From: Burkholderiales bacterium
Lineage (GTDB): Bacteria > Pseudomonadota > Gammaproteobacteria > Burkholderiales > Burkholderiaceae_C
Reading direction: 5' to 3'
Length of the DNA stretch: 64,000 nt
Assembly: GCA_947381415.1 (NCBI GenBank)
Contig: CANCVB010000002.1
Span: 1 to 64,000 of the forward strand
A model generated the notes under the pieces. It did no database searches. It saw nothing but the letters and a program-made list of their open reading frames with translations, and was not told the DNA's origin. The first letter of the stretch is position 1. The number at the start of each line of letters is the position of its first letter. Below are positions 1 through 10,074 of the stretch, piece after piece. The position numbers and the translations under genes are program-made.

Positions 1-48
1 CTGATCCACAGCAATCATGTCCTGAGGAATCAGGCCAGAAAATGGCAT
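1..48 (-). CDS. ispB: Octaprenyl-diphosphate synthase, N-terminus only (partial)
   Basis: Only the first 16 codons are in the window; the gene runs off the left edge. The peptide begins MPFSGLIPQDMIAVDQ, and the L-x-x-x-D-M-x-x-V-D/N pattern resembles the N-terminus of the trans-polyprenyl synthases that make the octaprenyl tail of ubiquinone. Family knowledge: ispB is commonly divergent from rplU-rpmA in gamma- and betaproteobacteria, which is the arrangement here. The identification rests on this short match plus synteny, so the start and the name are tentative. Confidence 0.55.
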   Translation of the reverse strand, partial: MPFSGLIPQDMIAVDQ

Positions 49-140
49 GGGGGAGGGGTTGGAAGGGCTGGACAAGTTGGTAAATGTCTGAATTTTGCTT
101 GTAATTATAGGCAGGCAAGGGCATGCAAGCATAAAAAAAC

Positions 141-168
141 ATGACAAAACCCTTGTGCGTGCTAAAAT
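141..168 (+). promoter_or_regulatory. Probable sigma-70 promoter of rplU-rpmA
   Basis: ATGACA at 141-146 (five of six consensus -35 bases) and TAAAAT at 163-168 (-10) are separated by 16 bp. Transcription would start near 175, about 50 nt before the rplU start codon. Recognised by eye only; the ispB promoter must lie in the same 177-bp divergent gap. Confidence 0.5.
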
Positions 169-225
169 CTTTGGCTCCGCTGAAATAGGTTGGCGGAGAA
201 AAGAGTCTTTCTTTCAGAGGTTCGT

Positions 226-537
226 ATGTACGCAGTCATAAAAACCGGTGGCAAACAGTATCGTGTGTCGGCCGGCGAAAAAATCAAAGTAGAACAGATC
301 GCTGCGGATGTTGGCCAAGAAATTGTGATCGATCAGGTGTTGGCTGTCGGGAACGGCGCCGAGATCAAAGTTGGCACACCCTTGGTGTCCGGTGCATCTG
401 TTAAAGCCATGGTGGTCGCGCACGGCAAGCACGACAAGGTTCGCATTTTCAAAATGCGTCGCCGCAAGCACTATCAAAAACGTCAAGGCCATCGCCAACA
501 GTTCACCGAACTGCAGATCGCCTCTATTCAAGCCTAA
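226..537 (+). CDS. rplU: 50S ribosomal protein L21
   Basis: Component of the large ribosomal subunit. The product starts [14 protein letters not shown], the characteristic L21 N-terminus, and carries the basic RNA-binding tail region with [15 protein letters not shown]. With the ATG at 226 the protein is 103 residues, the usual family length. An in-frame TTG at 190 would add 12 residues not found in the family and is not used here. It is followed 12 bp later by rpmA, the conserved rplU-rpmA operon, and is divergent from ispB. Confidence 0.97.
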   Translation: MYAVIKTGGKQYRVSAGEKIKVEQIAADVGQEIVIDQVLAVGNGAEIKVGTPLVSGASVKAMVVAHGKHDKVRIFKMRRRKHYQKRQGHRQQFTELQIASIQA

Positions 538-549
538 GGAGCAAGTACT

Positions 550-807
550 ATGGCACAGAAAAAAGGCGGCGGTTCCACGCGAAACGGCCGCGATTCCAAA
601 CCCAAAATGCTCGGCGTCAAAGCCTTTGGCGGCGAGCACATCACTGCTGGCGCCATTATTGTTCGTCAGCGTGGCACCAAGTTCCATCCCGGCACCAATG
701 TCGGTATCGGCAAAGACCACACCTTGTTTGCCTTGGTCGAAGGTCATGTTTCCTTCTCCGTCAAAGGCGCTTTGAACAAGCAAATGGTGAACATCACCCC
801 CGTTTGA
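550..807 (+). CDS. rpmA: 50S ribosomal protein L27
   Basis: Large-subunit protein whose N-terminal tail reaches toward the peptidyl transferase centre. The start [19 protein letters not shown] and the segment [11 protein letters not shown] are hallmark L27 sequences; 85 residues is the normal length. There is no N-terminal cleavable extension as in Firmicutes. A ribosome-binding site (AAGGAGCAAGTACT) lies between the rplU stop and this start. It is followed by a strong terminator, so the rplU-rpmA transcript probably ends before obgE. Confidence 0.97.
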   Translation: MAQKKGGGSTRNGRDSKPKMLGVKAFGGEHITAGAIIVRQRGTKFHPGTNVGIGKDHTLFALVEGHVSFSVKGALNKQMVNITPV

Positions 808-835
808 CGCTTGGTTTTTTGACCGACGTCAGCTT

Positions 836-866
836 ACAAAGCCCCGCTCGTCGGGGCTTTGTTCTT
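836..866 (+). terminator. Rho-independent terminator after rpmA
   Basis: AAAGCCCCG (838-846) and CGGGGCTTT (852-860) form a GC-rich hairpin with a short loop, followed by a T-rich stretch. It separates rpmA from obgE, whose start codon lies 13 bp downstream, so obgE needs its own promoter or read-through. Confidence 0.85.
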
Positions 867-878
867 TAAGATACCCCT

Positions 879-1961
879 ATGAAATTCGTTGACGAAGCAT
901 TTATCGACATCATCGCCGGAGACGGTGGGAATGGTTGTGTGTCGTTCCGTCACGAAAAATACAAAGAATTTGGCGGCCCTAACGGTGGTGATGGCGGGCG
1001 AGGGGGCCATGTGTATGCAGTGGCTGATGCCAGCTTAAATACCTTGGTGGACTTTCGCTTTTCACGCCGCCACGAAGCCAAGCGCGGTGAGCATGGCATG
1101 GGCTCCGATATGTTTGGTGCAGCAGGTGACGACATCGTTTTGAAAATGCCAGTTGGTACGTTGTTGATCGATGCCGAAACCAATGATGTGCTGTATGAAT
1201 TGTTGACCCCCGGTGAGGTTCTCCTGATTGCCAAAGGCGGCGATGGCGGCTTTGGCAATATGCGATTTAAAAGCGCGATCAACCGTGCACCGCGTCAAAA
1301 AACACCTGGGTGGCCTGGTGAGCGAAAAAACTTGAAACTCGAGCTGAAAGTATTGGCCGATGTGGGCTTGCTTGGCATGCCTAACGCAGGAAAATCTACC
1401 CTTATCAGTGCGATTTCCAATGCCAGGCCCAAGATTGCGGATTACCCTTTCACCACCTTGCATCCCAATTTGGGCGTGGTCAGGGTGGCTGCCGAGCAAA
1501 GTTTCGTGGTCGCTGATGTGCCTGGGTTGATTGAAGGCGCAGCAGAGGGAGCAGGCTTGGGTCACCAGTTTTTGCGCCATTTGCAACGTACCCGACTGTT
1601 GCTGCATTTGGTGGATTTAGCCCCTTTTGACGAGGCAGTCGATCCGGTGGCGCAAGCCAAGGCCATCACCTTGGAGTTGAAAAAATACGATCCTGAGCTT
1701 TACAACAAGCCGCGTTGGTTGGTATTGAACAAGCTGGACATGGTACCTAGCGATGAGCGTGCCGCGCGGGTGAAAGACTTTGTGAAACGCTTCAAGTACA
1801 AAGGTCCAGTGTTTGAGATCTCGGCTTTGAACCGAGAAGGTTGCGAAGCTTTGGTGCGTGCCATTTATGACCATTTGCAAGCGCAATTTCAATCGACACA
1901 AGCCCCGGAGGTTATTGATCCCCGCTTTGCTGTCATGCCTGATTCGCCTGTTATCCGTTAA
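879..1961 (+). CDS. obgE: GTPase ObgE/CgtA
   Basis: Essential ribosome-associated GTPase of the Obg family, involved in 50S assembly and stringent-response control. Residues 1 to about 158 form the glycine-rich Obg domain ([23 protein letters not shown]). The G domain follows: G1 GMPNAGKST at 166-174, switch region [12 protein letters not shown]3 DVPGLIEGA and G4 NKLD. At 360 residues it is of ordinary betaproteobacterial length. It follows rplU-rpmA, a near-universal neighbour set, and lies 5 bp upstream of proB on the same strand. Confidence 0.96.
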   Translation: MKFVDEAFIDIIAGDGGNGCVSFRHEKYKEFGGPNGGDGGRGGHVYAVADASLNTLVDFRFSRRHEAKRGEHGMGSDMFGAAGDDIVLKMPVGTLLIDAETNDVLYELLTPGEVLLIAKGGDGGFGNMRFKSAINRAPRQKTPGWPGERKNLKLELKVLADVGLLGMPNAGKSTLISAISNARPKIADYPFTTLHPNLGVVRVAAEQSFVVADVPGLIEGAAEGAGLGHQFLRHLQRTRLLLHLVDLAPFDEAVDPVAQAKAITLELKKYDPELYNKPRWLVLNKLDMVPSDERAARVKDFVKRFKYKGPVFEISALNREGCEALVRAIYDHLQAQFQSTQAPEVIDPRFAVMPDSPVIR

Positions 1962-1966
1962 ATTTT

Positions 1967-3109
1967 ATGAACGACAAACCTCGCTCTACAGTCTTGCGTG
2001 ATGCCAGGCGCATTGTGGTCAAGGTGGGTTCAAGCTTGGTGACCAACGAAGGTAAGGGCTTGGACGAGATCGCCATTGGCGAGTGGTGCCGACAAATGGC
2101 GGCATTGGCTAAAGCCGAGCCTGCGCGTGAAATTATCATGGTCTCCAGTGGCGCGATTGCGGAAGGCATGAAGCGACTGGGTTGGGTCACCCGTCCCCAT
2201 GAATTGCATGAACTGCAAGCTGCAGCTGCCGTAGGGCAAATGGGTTTGGCCCAAATGTATGAAACCAAGTTGCGCGAGCAAGGTTTGCGCAGCGCACAGG
2301 TTTTGCTGACACATGCTGATTTGGCTGACCGCGAGCGGTACCTCAATGCCCGCTCCACTTTGCTGACGTTGCTGCAACACAAGGTGCTGCCTGTCATCAA
2401 TGAAAACGACACGGTGGTGAATGACGAAATCAAATTCGGTGACAACGACACCTTGGGTGCGCTGGTGGCGAACTTGGTCGAGGCAGATGCCTTGGTGATC
2501 TTGACTGACCAAAAGGGGTTGTACACCGCAGATCCGCGGGTAGATGCACAGGCTGAATTTGTGCATCAAGCTAAGGCAGGTGACCCTTCGTTGGAGGTCA
2601 TGGCAGGTGGTGCTGGCTCTAGCATTGGCAAGGGCGGCATGATTACCAAAATCCTCGCTGCCAAAAGAGCCGCAGGCTCAGGTGCCAGCACCGTGATCGC
2701 CTGGGGGCGCGAGCCTGATGTGCTGTTGCGCTTGGTCAACGGCGAGAGCCTAGGTACCCTGCTGGTGGCACCCACCCACAAACAACAAGCCCGCAAACAA
2801 TGGATGGTGGACCAGTTGCAGCTGCCTGGCGCGGTCTGGGTGGATGCGGGTGCAGTCACTAAATTGAGTCGCGAAGGTAAAAGTTTGCTGCCCATCGGGA
2901 TGCAAAGTGTGCATGGCGAGTTTTCGCGTGGGGACATCATTGCCATTTGCGATGAGCAAGGCAAAGCCTTTGCCCGAGGCCTGGCCAACTACGCCAGCGC
3001 TGAAGCGCGTTTGTTGTGCCGTAAAGCCTCTAGCGAGATTGAAAAACTGCTGGGTTATGTGGCTGAATCGGAAATGATTCATCGCGACAACCTGGTGTTG
3101 ACCGCCTAA
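1967..3109 (+). CDS. proB: Glutamate 5-kinase
   Basis: Catalyses ATP-dependent phosphorylation of glutamate, the first step of proline synthesis. The N-terminal amino-acid kinase domain shows [13 protein letters not shown] near residue 18, [16 protein letters not shown] and the [12 protein letters not shown] loop. Residues from about 280 to the end match the C-terminal PUA domain seen in long ProB proteins. Length 380 fits the PUA-bearing form. It probably shares a transcript with obgE (5-bp gap). Its last 4 bp overlap the convergent rppH gene. Confidence 0.95.
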   Translation: MNDKPRSTVLRDARRIVVKVGSSLVTNEGKGLDEIAIGEWCRQMAALAKAEPAREIIMVSSGAIAEGMKRLGWVTRPHELHELQAAAAVGQMGLAQMYETKLREQGLRSAQVLLTHADLADRERYLNARSTLLTLLQHKVLPVINENDTVVNDEIKFGDNDTLGALVANLVEADALVILTDQKGLYTADPRVDAQAEFVHQAKAGDPSLEVMAGGAGSSIGKGGMITKILAAKRAAGSGASTVIAWGREPDVLLRLVNGESLGTLLVAPTHKQQARKQWMVDQLQLPGAVWVDAGAVTKLSREGKSLLPIGMQSVHGEFSRGDIIAICDEQGKAFARGLANYASAEARLLCRKASSEIEKLLGYVAESEMIHRDNLVLTA

Positions 3110-3666
3110 GTGTGCGTGCCTGGGCGATGCTGTGGCGCGTCGCCTGCTTCGGAGTGGCGCAAACCTTGGCGCAGAAATCGGCTTTTGGTTTCTTGGCGGG
3201 GTAAGTAACGTGACAATTCGGTCAGCGCCAACTCATAGACACCTCGTTTGAAATCGACCACCGAATCCAGCGGTACCCAATAGTCGTTCCAACGCCAAGC
3301 ATCAAACTCGGGATGGGTGCTGGCGCGCAGGTTTAAGGCGTGATCAGGCACCACGAGTTGCAGCAAAAACCATATTTGTTTTTGCCCTTTGTAATGACCG
3401 CGCGCATCCTTGCGGATGTAGCGGTCTGGCACTTCATAGCGCAACCAGTCTCGGGTTCGGGCGACGATGCGCACATGCTCTGCCAACAGCCCCACTTCTT
3501 CTTGCAATTCCCTGAACATGGCTTGCTCGGGTGTTTCGCCACGGTCAATGCCGCCTTGTGGAAACTGCCAACTGTGGGTGCGGATGCGCTTGCCCCAAAA
3601 AACCTGATTTTTCTGATTGAGCAGAATGATGCCGACGTTAGGCCTAAAGCCATCGCGGTCAAGCAT
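3106..3666 (-). CDS. rppH: RNA pyrophosphohydrolase
   Basis: Nudix hydrolase that removes pyrophosphate from the 5' end of mRNA and triggers decay. The start [18 protein letters not shown] is typical of beta-RppH. The Nudix box is complete: GGIDRG, E, seven residues, then RELQEEVGL. The product is 186 residues. The ATG at 3666 is preceded 7 nt upstream by GAGG; an in-frame TTG at 3672 adds only two residues and is not preferred. The gene is convergent with proB (4-bp overlap) and divergent from proS, the usual rppH/proS pairing. Confidence 0.94.
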   Translation of the reverse strand: MLDRDGFRPNVGIILLNQKNQVFWGKRIRTHSWQFPQGGIDRGETPEQAMFRELQEEVGLLAEHVRIVARTRDWLRYEVPDRYIRKDARGHYKGQKQIWFLLQLVVPDHALNLRASTHPEFDAWRWNDYWVPLDSVVDFKRGVYELALTELSRYLPRQETKSRFLRQGLRHSEAGDAPQHRPGTHT

Positions 3667-3770
3667 AATCAAACCTCAAATTTTTCAACTGAGTCCATTA
3701 TGCACAGACAACGGCTTGCATCAAGAGGACTGACCATTCATTTATGCCGTTCTATGCGGCGCAGCAGACC

Positions 3771-5528
3771 ATGAAAGCCTCTCAATTCCTCATCTCCACC
3801 CTCAAGGAAGCCCCCGCTGACGCTGAGGTGGCCAGCCATCAGTTGATGATGCGTGCCGGCATGATCAAGAAACTGGGTGCAGGCATCTACACCTACATGC
3901 CCATGGGCTTGCGCGTGATTCGCAAGGTGGAGGCCATCGTGCGCGAAGAAATGAACCGCGCAGGCGCCATTGAGCTGACCATGCCGGTGGTGCAGCCCTC
4001 TGAGTTGTGGCAAGAGACGGGCCGCTTTGAAAAAATGGGCCCTGAGTTGTTGCGCATCCAAGACCGCCACGGCCGCGATTTTGTGGTTCAACCCACCAGC
4101 GAAGAGGTGGTCACTGACATTGCACGCCAAGAATTGCGCAGTTACAAGCAACTCCCGAAAAACCTCTACCAAATCCAAACCAAATTCCGCGATGAGCGGC
4201 GTCCGCGGTTTGGTTTGATGCGCGGGCGTGAGTTCACCATGAAGGACGCCTACAGCTTTGACCGCGATACCGATGCCGCCAAGGCCAGCTACCAGGTCAT
4301 GGCACAGGCTTATCGCGCCATTTTTGACCGCTTTGGCCTGCGCTACCGTGCGGTAGCGGCTGACAGCGGCGCGATTGGCGGTGACTTGAGTGAAGAGTTC
4401 CAAGTGATTGCTGCCACGGGTGAGGACGCCATCGTCTACTGCCCCACCAGCGACTACGCCGCCAACATGGAAAAAGCCGAGGCTTTGGCGCCGCAACCGT
4501 CGCGACCCGCTGCCACCCAGCCTTTGGTCAAAACCCCTACGCCTGGCAAAAGCACCTGCGCTGAAGTTGCCGAGCTTTTGGGCCTGCCTTTGACAAAAAC
4601 GATTAAATCTCTGGTTTTGGCGACAGATGAGCTCAATAACGAGGGAGTTATCGTCAAATCACAGATCTGGTTGCTGTTGGTGCGCGGCGACCACGACATG
4701 AATGAGGTGAAAGTTGGGAAATTGCCTGGCTTTGAAAAAGGCTTCCGGTTTGCCACCATCGCCGAGATTGAAAATCATTTTGGCTGTAAACCTGGTTATT
4801 TAGGACCTATCGGTCTGCAAAAGCCGTTAAAAATCGTCATTGATCGCGAAGTGGCGGTGATGGCCGATTGGGTGTGTGGCGCCAATGCGGTCGACTTTCA
4901 CATGACAGGTGCCAACTGGGGCCGTGACCTGCCCGAGCCTGACTTGGTGGCCGACATCCGCAATGTGGTGGCAGGCGATATGTCACCAGATGGCAAAGGT
5001 GTCTTGGCCATTGAGCGTGGCATCGAGGTGGGCCATATTTTTTACCTCGGTACCAAGTACAGCCAAGCCATGAGCGCCACCTTCTTGGCGGAAGATGGCA
5101 AGCCCAAACATTTCGAGATGGGTTGCTACGGCATTGGCATCACCCGCTTGCCCGCTGCCGCCATTGAGCAAAATCACGATGCCGAAGGCATCATTTGGCC
5201 CGACGCTTTGGCGCCCTTCACGGTGGTGGTGTGCCCCATCGGTCCCGACCGCAGCCCCGATGTCAAAGCCGCCGCCGACAAGCTCTATGCCGACTTGCTG
5301 GCCGCCGGTGTGGACGTGATCTTGGACGACCGCGGCGAGCGCCCCGGCGCCATGTTTGCCGATTGGGAGTTGATTGGCGTGCCGCACCGCGTCACCATCG
5401 GCGACAAGGGCCTGAAAGACGGTTTGGTGGAATACCAGCATCGCAGAGACACCGAGGCCCAAAAGGTGGCGGTGGGGGATGTCTTAGCGGCCTTGAAAGA
5501 GAAGTTGGGAATGCTGCCCCAGCCCTGA
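3771..5528 (+). CDS. proS: Prolyl-tRNA synthetase, bacterial type with editing domain
   Basis: Class II aminoacyl-tRNA synthetase charging tRNA-Pro. The N-terminus [13 protein letters not shown] matches the family start. Motif 2 appears as [17 protein letters not shown]. An inserted YbaK-like editing domain lies at roughly residues 230-390 ([21 protein letters not shown]), and the C-terminal anticodon-binding domain includes [21 protein letters not shown]. At 585 residues it is the usual size. An in-frame ATG at 3744 would add nine residues (MPFYAAQQT) absent from the family; neither start has a strong Shine-Dalgarno sequence, so the start is the only uncertainty. Confidence 0.95.
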   Translation: MKASQFLISTLKEAPADAEVASHQLMMRAGMIKKLGAGIYTYMPMGLRVIRKVEAIVREEMNRAGAIELTMPVVQPSELWQETGRFEKMGPELLRIQDRHGRDFVVQPTSEEVVTDIARQELRSYKQLPKNLYQIQTKFRDERRPRFGLMRGREFTMKDAYSFDRDTDAAKASYQVMAQAYRAIFDRFGLRYRAVAADSGAIGGDLSEEFQVIAATGEDAIVYCPTSDYAANMEKAEALAPQPSRPAATQPLVKTPTPGKSTCAEVAELLGLPLTKTIKSLVLATDELNNEGVIVKSQIWLLLVRGDHDMNEVKVGKLPGFEKGFRFATIAEIENHFGCKPGYLGPIGLQKPLKIVIDREVAVMADWVCGANAVDFHMTGANWGRDLPEPDLVADIRNVVAGDMSPDGKGVLAIERGIEVGHIFYLGTKYSQAMSATFLAEDGKPKHFEMGCYGIGITRLPAAAIEQNHDAEGIIWPDALAPFTVVVCPIGPDRSPDVKAAADKLYADLLAAGVDVILDDRGERPGAMFADWELIGVPHRVTIGDKGLKDGLVEYQHRRDTEAQKVAVGDVLAALKEKLGMLPQP

Positions 5529-5553
5529 CATGTAACGCTTGGCACCAGTCATC

Positions 5554-6186
5554 ATGCGATTGAATCAATGGGGGTGTCTTGGTTTAAGCGGCTTGGTTTG
5601 CTTCATGGTCTGGGCAGGTCCCCAGCGCGAAGAGCACTTGGCGGACTCGGTGCGTATTGCCCTGTCAGCTGCGGTTGCCGATCTGCCTGCACCCACGCCG
5701 TTTTTGCCAACAGTGCAAGACCAAGCGGCATATGACCAGTGGTACAGACAAACCCAGAATCAACTGGCACACAAACTCAAAGACAAAAACGGGTTGTGGA
5801 AGCTTCCCGAATTGTCAACGCCAGCATTGCAGCAAGCTTTTTTGCAAACAGTCTGGTATGAAAGCCGACGGGCAGCTTTAGAGCCTTCTTTGGTGATGGG
5901 CTTGATCGAGGTGGAAAGCGGGTTCAGGAAATACGCCATCAGCAGCGCCGGGGCGCGTGGTGTGATGCAGGTGATGCCGTTTTGGACACGGCAATTGGGC
6001 ACAGGGGATGCTTCAGCGTTGTTTCAGTGGCAAGCCAATATGCGATTTGGTTGCGTGATCTTGCGCCATTATTTGTCCATAGAGCAGGGGGATATGCACA
6101 TGGCTTTGGGGCGTTACAACGGAAGCCGTGGCCAGTTGGCCTATCCTCAGGCCGTACTGGCTGCCAAGCAGCGTTGGCAGCCCTGA
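5554..6186 (+). CDS. Lytic transglycosylase, SLT domain, secreted
   Basis: Probable murein-cleaving enzyme of the Slt/MltC-type transglycosylase fold. A hydrophobic signal segment (residues about 9-25: CLGLSGLVCFMVWAG) precedes a mature domain with the catalytic-glutamate motif MGLIEVESGF, then SSAGARGVMQVMPFW and the late GRYNGSRG block. There is no clear lipobox at the predicted cleavage point. Product 210 residues from the ATG at 5554; a TTG at 5541-region start would add only a few residues. It follows proS by 25 bp on the same strand, an arrangement common in this order. Confidence 0.88.
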   Translation: MRLNQWGCLGLSGLVCFMVWAGPQREEHLADSVRIALSAAVADLPAPTPFLPTVQDQAAYDQWYRQTQNQLAHKLKDKNGLWKLPELSTPALQQAFLQTVWYESRRAALEPSLVMGLIEVESGFRKYAISSAGARGVMQVMPFWTRQLGTGDASALFQWQANMRFGCVILRHYLSIEQGDMHMALGRYNGSRGQLAYPQAVLAAKQRWQP

Positions 6187-6198
6187 AGTGACAAAGGC

Positions 6199-6516
6199 TT
6201 AAGCGCCCAAGAGCTTGGGCAACTCGCCGCTCTCGTACATCTCGGTCATGATGTCGGAGCCACCAACGAACTCACCCTTTACATAGAGCTGTGGGATGGT
6301 GGGCCAGTTGCTGTATTCCTTGATGCCTTGGCGAATCTCGGCGTCATCCAGCACATTGACGGTGGTCAAGGTTTTGGTGTCCACACCGCTGGCTTTGAGC
6401 AATTGCACGGCACGGCCTGAAAAACCGCACATGGGAAAGCTGGCATTGCCCTTCATGAACAAAACGATGTCGTTGTTTTTGACCAGTTGGTCGATACGTT
6501 GGTTCACGTCACTCAT
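6199..6516 (-). CDS. grxD: Monothiol glutaredoxin, CGFS type
   Basis: Small thioredoxin-fold protein that carries and delivers [2Fe-2S] clusters rather than acting as a disulfide reductase. The CGFS signature is at residues 30-33 ([10 protein letters not shown]) and the glutathione-binding block [18 protein letters not shown] follows. Length 105 matches Grx4/GrxD. AGGGAG lies 7 nt before the ATG. It is the last gene of a minus-strand run hemA-prfA-prmC-grxD (43-bp gap from prmC) and is convergent with the lytic transglycosylase gene. Confidence 0.95.
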   Translation of the reverse strand: MSDVNQRIDQLVKNNDIVLFMKGNASFPMCGFSGRAVQLLKASGVDTKTLTTVNVLDDAEIRQGIKEYSNWPTIPQLYVKGEFVGGSDIMTEMYESGELPKLLGA

Positions 6517-6559
6517 TCGAAACTCCCTTAAAAAGACTTTTTGCCCACAATGGCTTAGA

Positions 6560-7381
6560 TTATTTCACTTCTGGCCACTGGCCACCGGTGCAGCGCAAGA
6601 TGCCCGCGATGTCCTTGCGGCTTTGGACCTGCGCAAAACCCGCCTGGATCAGCAAAGCTTGTACCGCTGGCGCTTGGTCAAACCCATGCTCCAGCAGCAG
6701 CCAACCACCTGTTGTCAGGTGGGATGGGGCTTGTGAAACAAGGTGGCGAATAGCATCCAAACCATCAGCACCGCTGACCAGCGCTTGCAAAGGCTCAGCC
6801 ACCAATTGAGGTAGGTGCGGATCGGCCATCGCAATGTAGGGAGGGTTGGACACGATCAGCTCAAACCGCTCTTGCAGGTTGTCTAACCAATGACCCAGTA
6901 TGAAATTCACCTCTAAACCAAGCGTTTGGGCATTGGTCTTGGCGACAGTCAAAGCGTCCATGCTGACATCCAAAGCGCTCACATGCCAAGCGGTTTGTGC
7001 ATGTTTCAGTGCCAAAGCAATGGCACCGCTGCCAGTCCCTGCATCCAGCACACGGACTTTTTCAAGGCCGAGGGATAAAGCCCAATCAACCAAGGTTTCG
7101 GTGTCTGGGCGGGGCACCAACACCCGAGGGTCTACGGCCAAGGGCAGGCCATGAAATTCTTGTACCCCAGTGAGGTAGGCCATGGGTTCATGCCGCAAGC
7201 GCCTTTGCACCAGTTGGTCAAAGGCCTGCAGCGCTTGCAAAGCTGGCTCATCCAAACCGTGCATCAGCAGCCATGCGCGGTCGTGCCTGTTGTGGCCCAA
7301 GGCATGCAGCAGCAGGGTTTGCGCTTCCAAGCGGTCCAACCCCAGAGTTTGGCTGTGGGCCAAGGCCTGGGTGATGTTCAA
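6560..7381 (-). CDS. prmC: Release factor glutamine methyltransferase
   Basis: SAM-dependent enzyme that N5-methylates the GGQ glutamine of release factors RF1 and RF2. The SAM-binding motif I reads [15 protein letters not shown] near residue 116. The catalytic NPPY motif is present ([14 protein letters not shown]). Length 273 is standard. The start overlaps the prfA stop by 4 bp, so the methyltransferase is translationally coupled to its own substrate's gene, the classic hemA-prfA-prmC layout. Confidence 0.95.
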   Translation of the reverse strand: MNITQALAHSQTLGLDRLEAQTLLLHALGHNRHDRAWLLMHGLDEPALQALQAFDQLVQRRLRHEPMAYLTGVQEFHGLPLAVDPRVLVPRPDTETLVDWALSLGLEKVRVLDAGTGSGAIALALKHAQTAWHVSALDVSMDALTVAKTNAQTLGLEVNFILGHWLDNLQERFELIVSNPPYIAMADPHLPQLVAEPLQALVSGADGLDAIRHLVSQAPSHLTTGGWLLLEHGFDQAPAVQALLIQAGFAQVQSRKDIAGILRCTGGQWPEVK

Positions 7382-8466
7382 GCCGTGCCTTCCAAGGCAG
7401 CGAGTTGCTCGGCAGCTTCATAGGCTTGCAAGGCTTCCACCACGTCACCCAAGTCGCCTTCCATGATGGCCAGCAGTTTGTACAGCGTGAGGTTGATGCG
7501 GTGATCCGTGAAGCGACCTTGCGGGAAGTTGTAGGTGCGGATGCGGTCACTGCGGTCGCCGCTGCCAATCAGGCTTTTGCGCTCGGCGGCGTCTTTGGCG
7601 GCGCGTTCGGCGCGGTCTTTTTCCTGGATGCGGGCGGTCAGCACCCGCAAGGCTTGGGCTTTGTTGCTGTGCTGGCTTCGTCCGTCTTGGCACTCGGCCA
7701 CGATGCCAGTGGGCAAGTGGGTGATGCGCACCGCCGAGTCGGTTTTGTTGATGTGCTGCCCGCCTGCACCGCTGGCGCGGTAGGTGTCGATGCGCAAATC
7801 GGAGGGGTTGATTTGAATGGCCTGGGCCTCATCGGGCTCGGCCAATACCGCCACGGTGCAAGCGCTGGTGTGGATGCGCCCCTGCGTTTCAGTGGCGGGC
7901 ACGCGTTGCACACGGTGACCGCCCGACTCGAACTTCAAATCACCATAGACATTGACGCCTTCGATGCGGATCACCACCTCTTTGTAGCCGCCCAACTCGC
8001 TCACTGACTCGCTGATCACTTCCACACGCCAGCCTTTGGCCGCGCAATAGCGGGTGTACATGCGCAGCAAGTCGCCCGCAAACAGGGCTGATTCGTCGCC
8101 GCCCGTGCCTGCACGTATTTCCAAAAACGCATGGCGAGCGTCGTCGGGGTCTTTGGGCAATAGCATGCGCTGCAACTGTGCTTCCAAGGCTGCGATGGCT
8201 GGTTCAGCACTGGCGATTTCCTCTTCAGCCATGGTCCGCACTTCAGGATCGGTTTCTTGCAGCATGGTTTGGGCTGCCGCCAAGTCTTGCCCGAGATGCT
8301 GCCATTTTTGATAGGGCGTGACCAAGGCCACCACCTCGGCGTGCTCGCGAGACAAGGCCAGGAACTGGGTCATGTCTTGCATGATGTCTTCGCGGGAGAT
8401 TAAAAAGTCCAGCTCGGACAAACGTTGTACCGAGCGCTCAAGCTGAGCGCGCATGAAAGGTTTCAT
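7378..8466 (-). CDS. prfA: Peptide chain release factor 1
   Basis: Class I release factor that reads UAA and UAG. The tripeptide anticodon region carries the P-x-T pattern (VPATETQGR), and the peptidyl-hydrolysis loop [16 protein letters not shown] contains the GGQ that PrmC methylates. Length 362 matches RF1. It lies between hemA (16-bp gap upstream) and prmC (4-bp overlap downstream) in the minus-strand operon. Confidence 0.97.
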   Translation of the reverse strand: MKPFMRAQLERSVQRLSELDFLISREDIMQDMTQFLALSREHAEVVALVTPYQKWQHLGQDLAAAQTMLQETDPEVRTMAEEEIASAEPAIAALEAQLQRMLLPKDPDDARHAFLEIRAGTGGDESALFAGDLLRMYTRYCAAKGWRVEVISESVSELGGYKEVVIRIEGVNVYGDLKFESGGHRVQRVPATETQGRIHTSACTVAVLAEPDEAQAIQINPSDLRIDTYRASGAGGQHINKTDSAVRITHLPTGIVAECQDGRSQHSNKAQALRVLTARIQEKDRAERAAKDAAERKSLIGSGDRSDRIRTYNFPQGRFTDHRINLTLYKLLAIMEGDLGDVVEALQAYEAAEQLAALEGTA

Positions 8467-8482
8467 AGGGGAGGCGCCTCAG

Positions 8483-9742
8483 CTAACGGCTGTGGCGCAG
8501 GAAGAAGGGTTCGATGGCGCTGCGCGCTTGTTGACGCGCTTGGGCATCGTCCGAATGCAACTCGGACATGGCGCCGTGCAGCATCTTGTGGGTGAGGTTT
8601 TTGGACATGCTTTCCAAAACGGCGTCTATGGATTCACCCTTGGCGAGCAGCTTGTGTGCCTTTTGCAGTTCTGCGGCACGCCACATCTCTGCTTGCTGAT
8701 TGAGTTGTTGGATCAGCGGAACGTCACTGCGTTGATCCAGCCAATTGACAAAGCTTTGCACCCCTGCATCAATGATGACCTCGGCTTCGGCCACCGCCGC
8801 TTGGCGACTGGCTTGACCCGTCTGCACCACTTGGGACAAGTCATCCACGGTATACAGGTAGACATCGCGCAACGATTTGACTTCAGGCTCAATGTCGCGT
8901 GGTACCGCCAAATCGACCATGAACATGGGGCGGTTGCGACGCTTTTTCAGGGCACGCTCTACCGCGCCCAAGCCGATCAAAGGCAAGGTGCTGGCGGTGC
9001 AACTGATGACAGCGTCGAACTCGTGCAAGCGGTCGGGTAAATCAGCCAAGCGCATGACATCCGCTTGTAATTGCACCGCTAAACGCTCACCGCGTTCCTG
9101 GGTGCGGTTAGCCACCACCATGGACTTGGGGGTTTTGGCGGCGAAATGTGTGGCACACAACTCGATCATTTCACCCGCACCCACAAACAAGACATGGATT
9201 TGGCTCAAGTCTTCAAACAATTGCGCGGCCAAACGCACCGATGCAGCAGACATGCTGATGCTGTGCGCACCAATCTCGGTGGAGCTGCGCACTTGTTTGG
9301 CCACGGCAAACGAGCGCTGGAACATTTGGTGCAAGGTTGAACCCAGGGCACCCACCTCGCGTGCCACGCGTACCGCGTCTTTCATTTGTCCCAAGATTTG
9401 GGGTTCACCCAGCACCATGGAGTCCAAACCGCTGGCCACACGAAACGCGTGCCGTGCGGCTTGGTCGTCGACCATGGTGTAGATATGGTCATGCAGGCTG
9501 TCTGGGCTGACACCGCCCGATTGCGCCAACCACTGCAAGGTCTGGGGCATGGCTATTTCTTGTGAGGCGCAATAAATCTCGGTGCGGTTGCAGGTGGACA
9601 AAATAGTGGCTTCGGTTTGCGAACCAAAACTGTGACGCAACCCATCTAAAACTGGACCGACTTGCTCAATAGCAAATGCAAACCGTCCCCGCAAATCGAG
9701 AGGTGCGGTGGTGTGGTTGAGACCTAGTGCCCATACTGTCAT
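8483..9742 (-). CDS. hemA: Glutamyl-tRNA reductase
   Basis: NADPH-dependent reduction of glutamyl-tRNA to glutamate-1-semialdehyde, the first committed step of C5-pathway haem synthesis. The catalytic cysteine is C51 in [11 protein letters not shown]. The segments [13 protein letters not shown] and [12 protein letters not shown] (NADP-binding fold) are clear. A C-terminal helical dimerisation domain completes the 419-residue protein. It heads the hemA-prfA-prmC operon and is divergent, with a 23-bp gap, from a small membrane-protein gene at 9766. Confidence 0.96.
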   Translation of the reverse strand: MTVWALGLNHTTAPLDLRGRFAFAIEQVGPVLDGLRHSFGSQTEATILSTCNRTEIYCASQEIAMPQTLQWLAQSGGVSPDSLHDHIYTMVDDQAARHAFRVASGLDSMVLGEPQILGQMKDAVRVAREVGALGSTLHQMFQRSFAVAKQVRSSTEIGAHSISMSAASVRLAAQLFEDLSQIHVLFVGAGEMIELCATHFAAKTPKSMVVANRTQERGERLAVQLQADVMRLADLPDRLHEFDAVISCTASTLPLIGLGAVERALKKRRNRPMFMVDLAVPRDIEPEVKSLRDVYLYTVDDLSQVVQTGQASRQAAVAEAEVIIDAGVQSFVNWLDQRSDVPLIQQLNQQAEMWRAAELQKAHKLLAKGESIDAVLESMSKNLTHKMLHGAMSELHSDDAQARQQARSAIEPFFLRHSR

Positions 9743-9765
9743 AGGTGGGATTATAAAATTTCAAG

Positions 9766-10044
9766 ATGGATAGCTTGTCTCTTATTGATCACTTAGTCAA
9801 TTTTTTAGCCCCCGCGATCTTCATGGCTGCTTGGATTTTGGCCATATCGCGCTTGTTATGGCGCCATAAACCGTCGTTGTTCAAGCCTTGGCAGCAGTTT
9901 GTCCTGAACAGTTTGGCGGGTGTGGCGGTTTTGATCGGGGGTCTCTTGCTGGGTGGGCAAGACGGGAAGATGCTCACCTACACCTTGCTGGTGCTGGTAT
10001 GCGCATCTTTGCAATGGGTATTTTTCAAGGCTTGGCGCGGTTGA
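9766..10044 (+). CDS. Small hypothetical membrane protein, three predicted TM segments
   Basis: I do not recognise a named family. The 92-residue product has three hydrophobic stretches (about 10-30, 45-62 and 70-88) separated by short basic loops (RLLWRHKPSLFKPW), so it is probably an inner-membrane protein with a short charged cytoplasmic loop. It starts 23 bp from hemA on the opposite strand and ends 30 bp before the large oxidoreductase gene, with which it may be co-transcribed. Real-gene status is supported by its composition and tight fit; function unknown. Confidence 0.7.
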   Translation: MDSLSLIDHLVNFLAPAIFMAAWILAISRLLWRHKPSLFKPWQQFVLNSLAGVAVLIGGLLLGGQDGKMLTYTLLVLVCASLQWVFFKAWRG

Positions 10045-10074
10045 ATTCACCCTAGGTTAATATCCAAGTCCCCT

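Noticed and set aside
3744-3770. Upstream ATG for proS
   Set aside because: Adds MPFYAAQQT, not seen in ProRS N-termini; the second ATG gives the standard [13 protein letters not shown] start.
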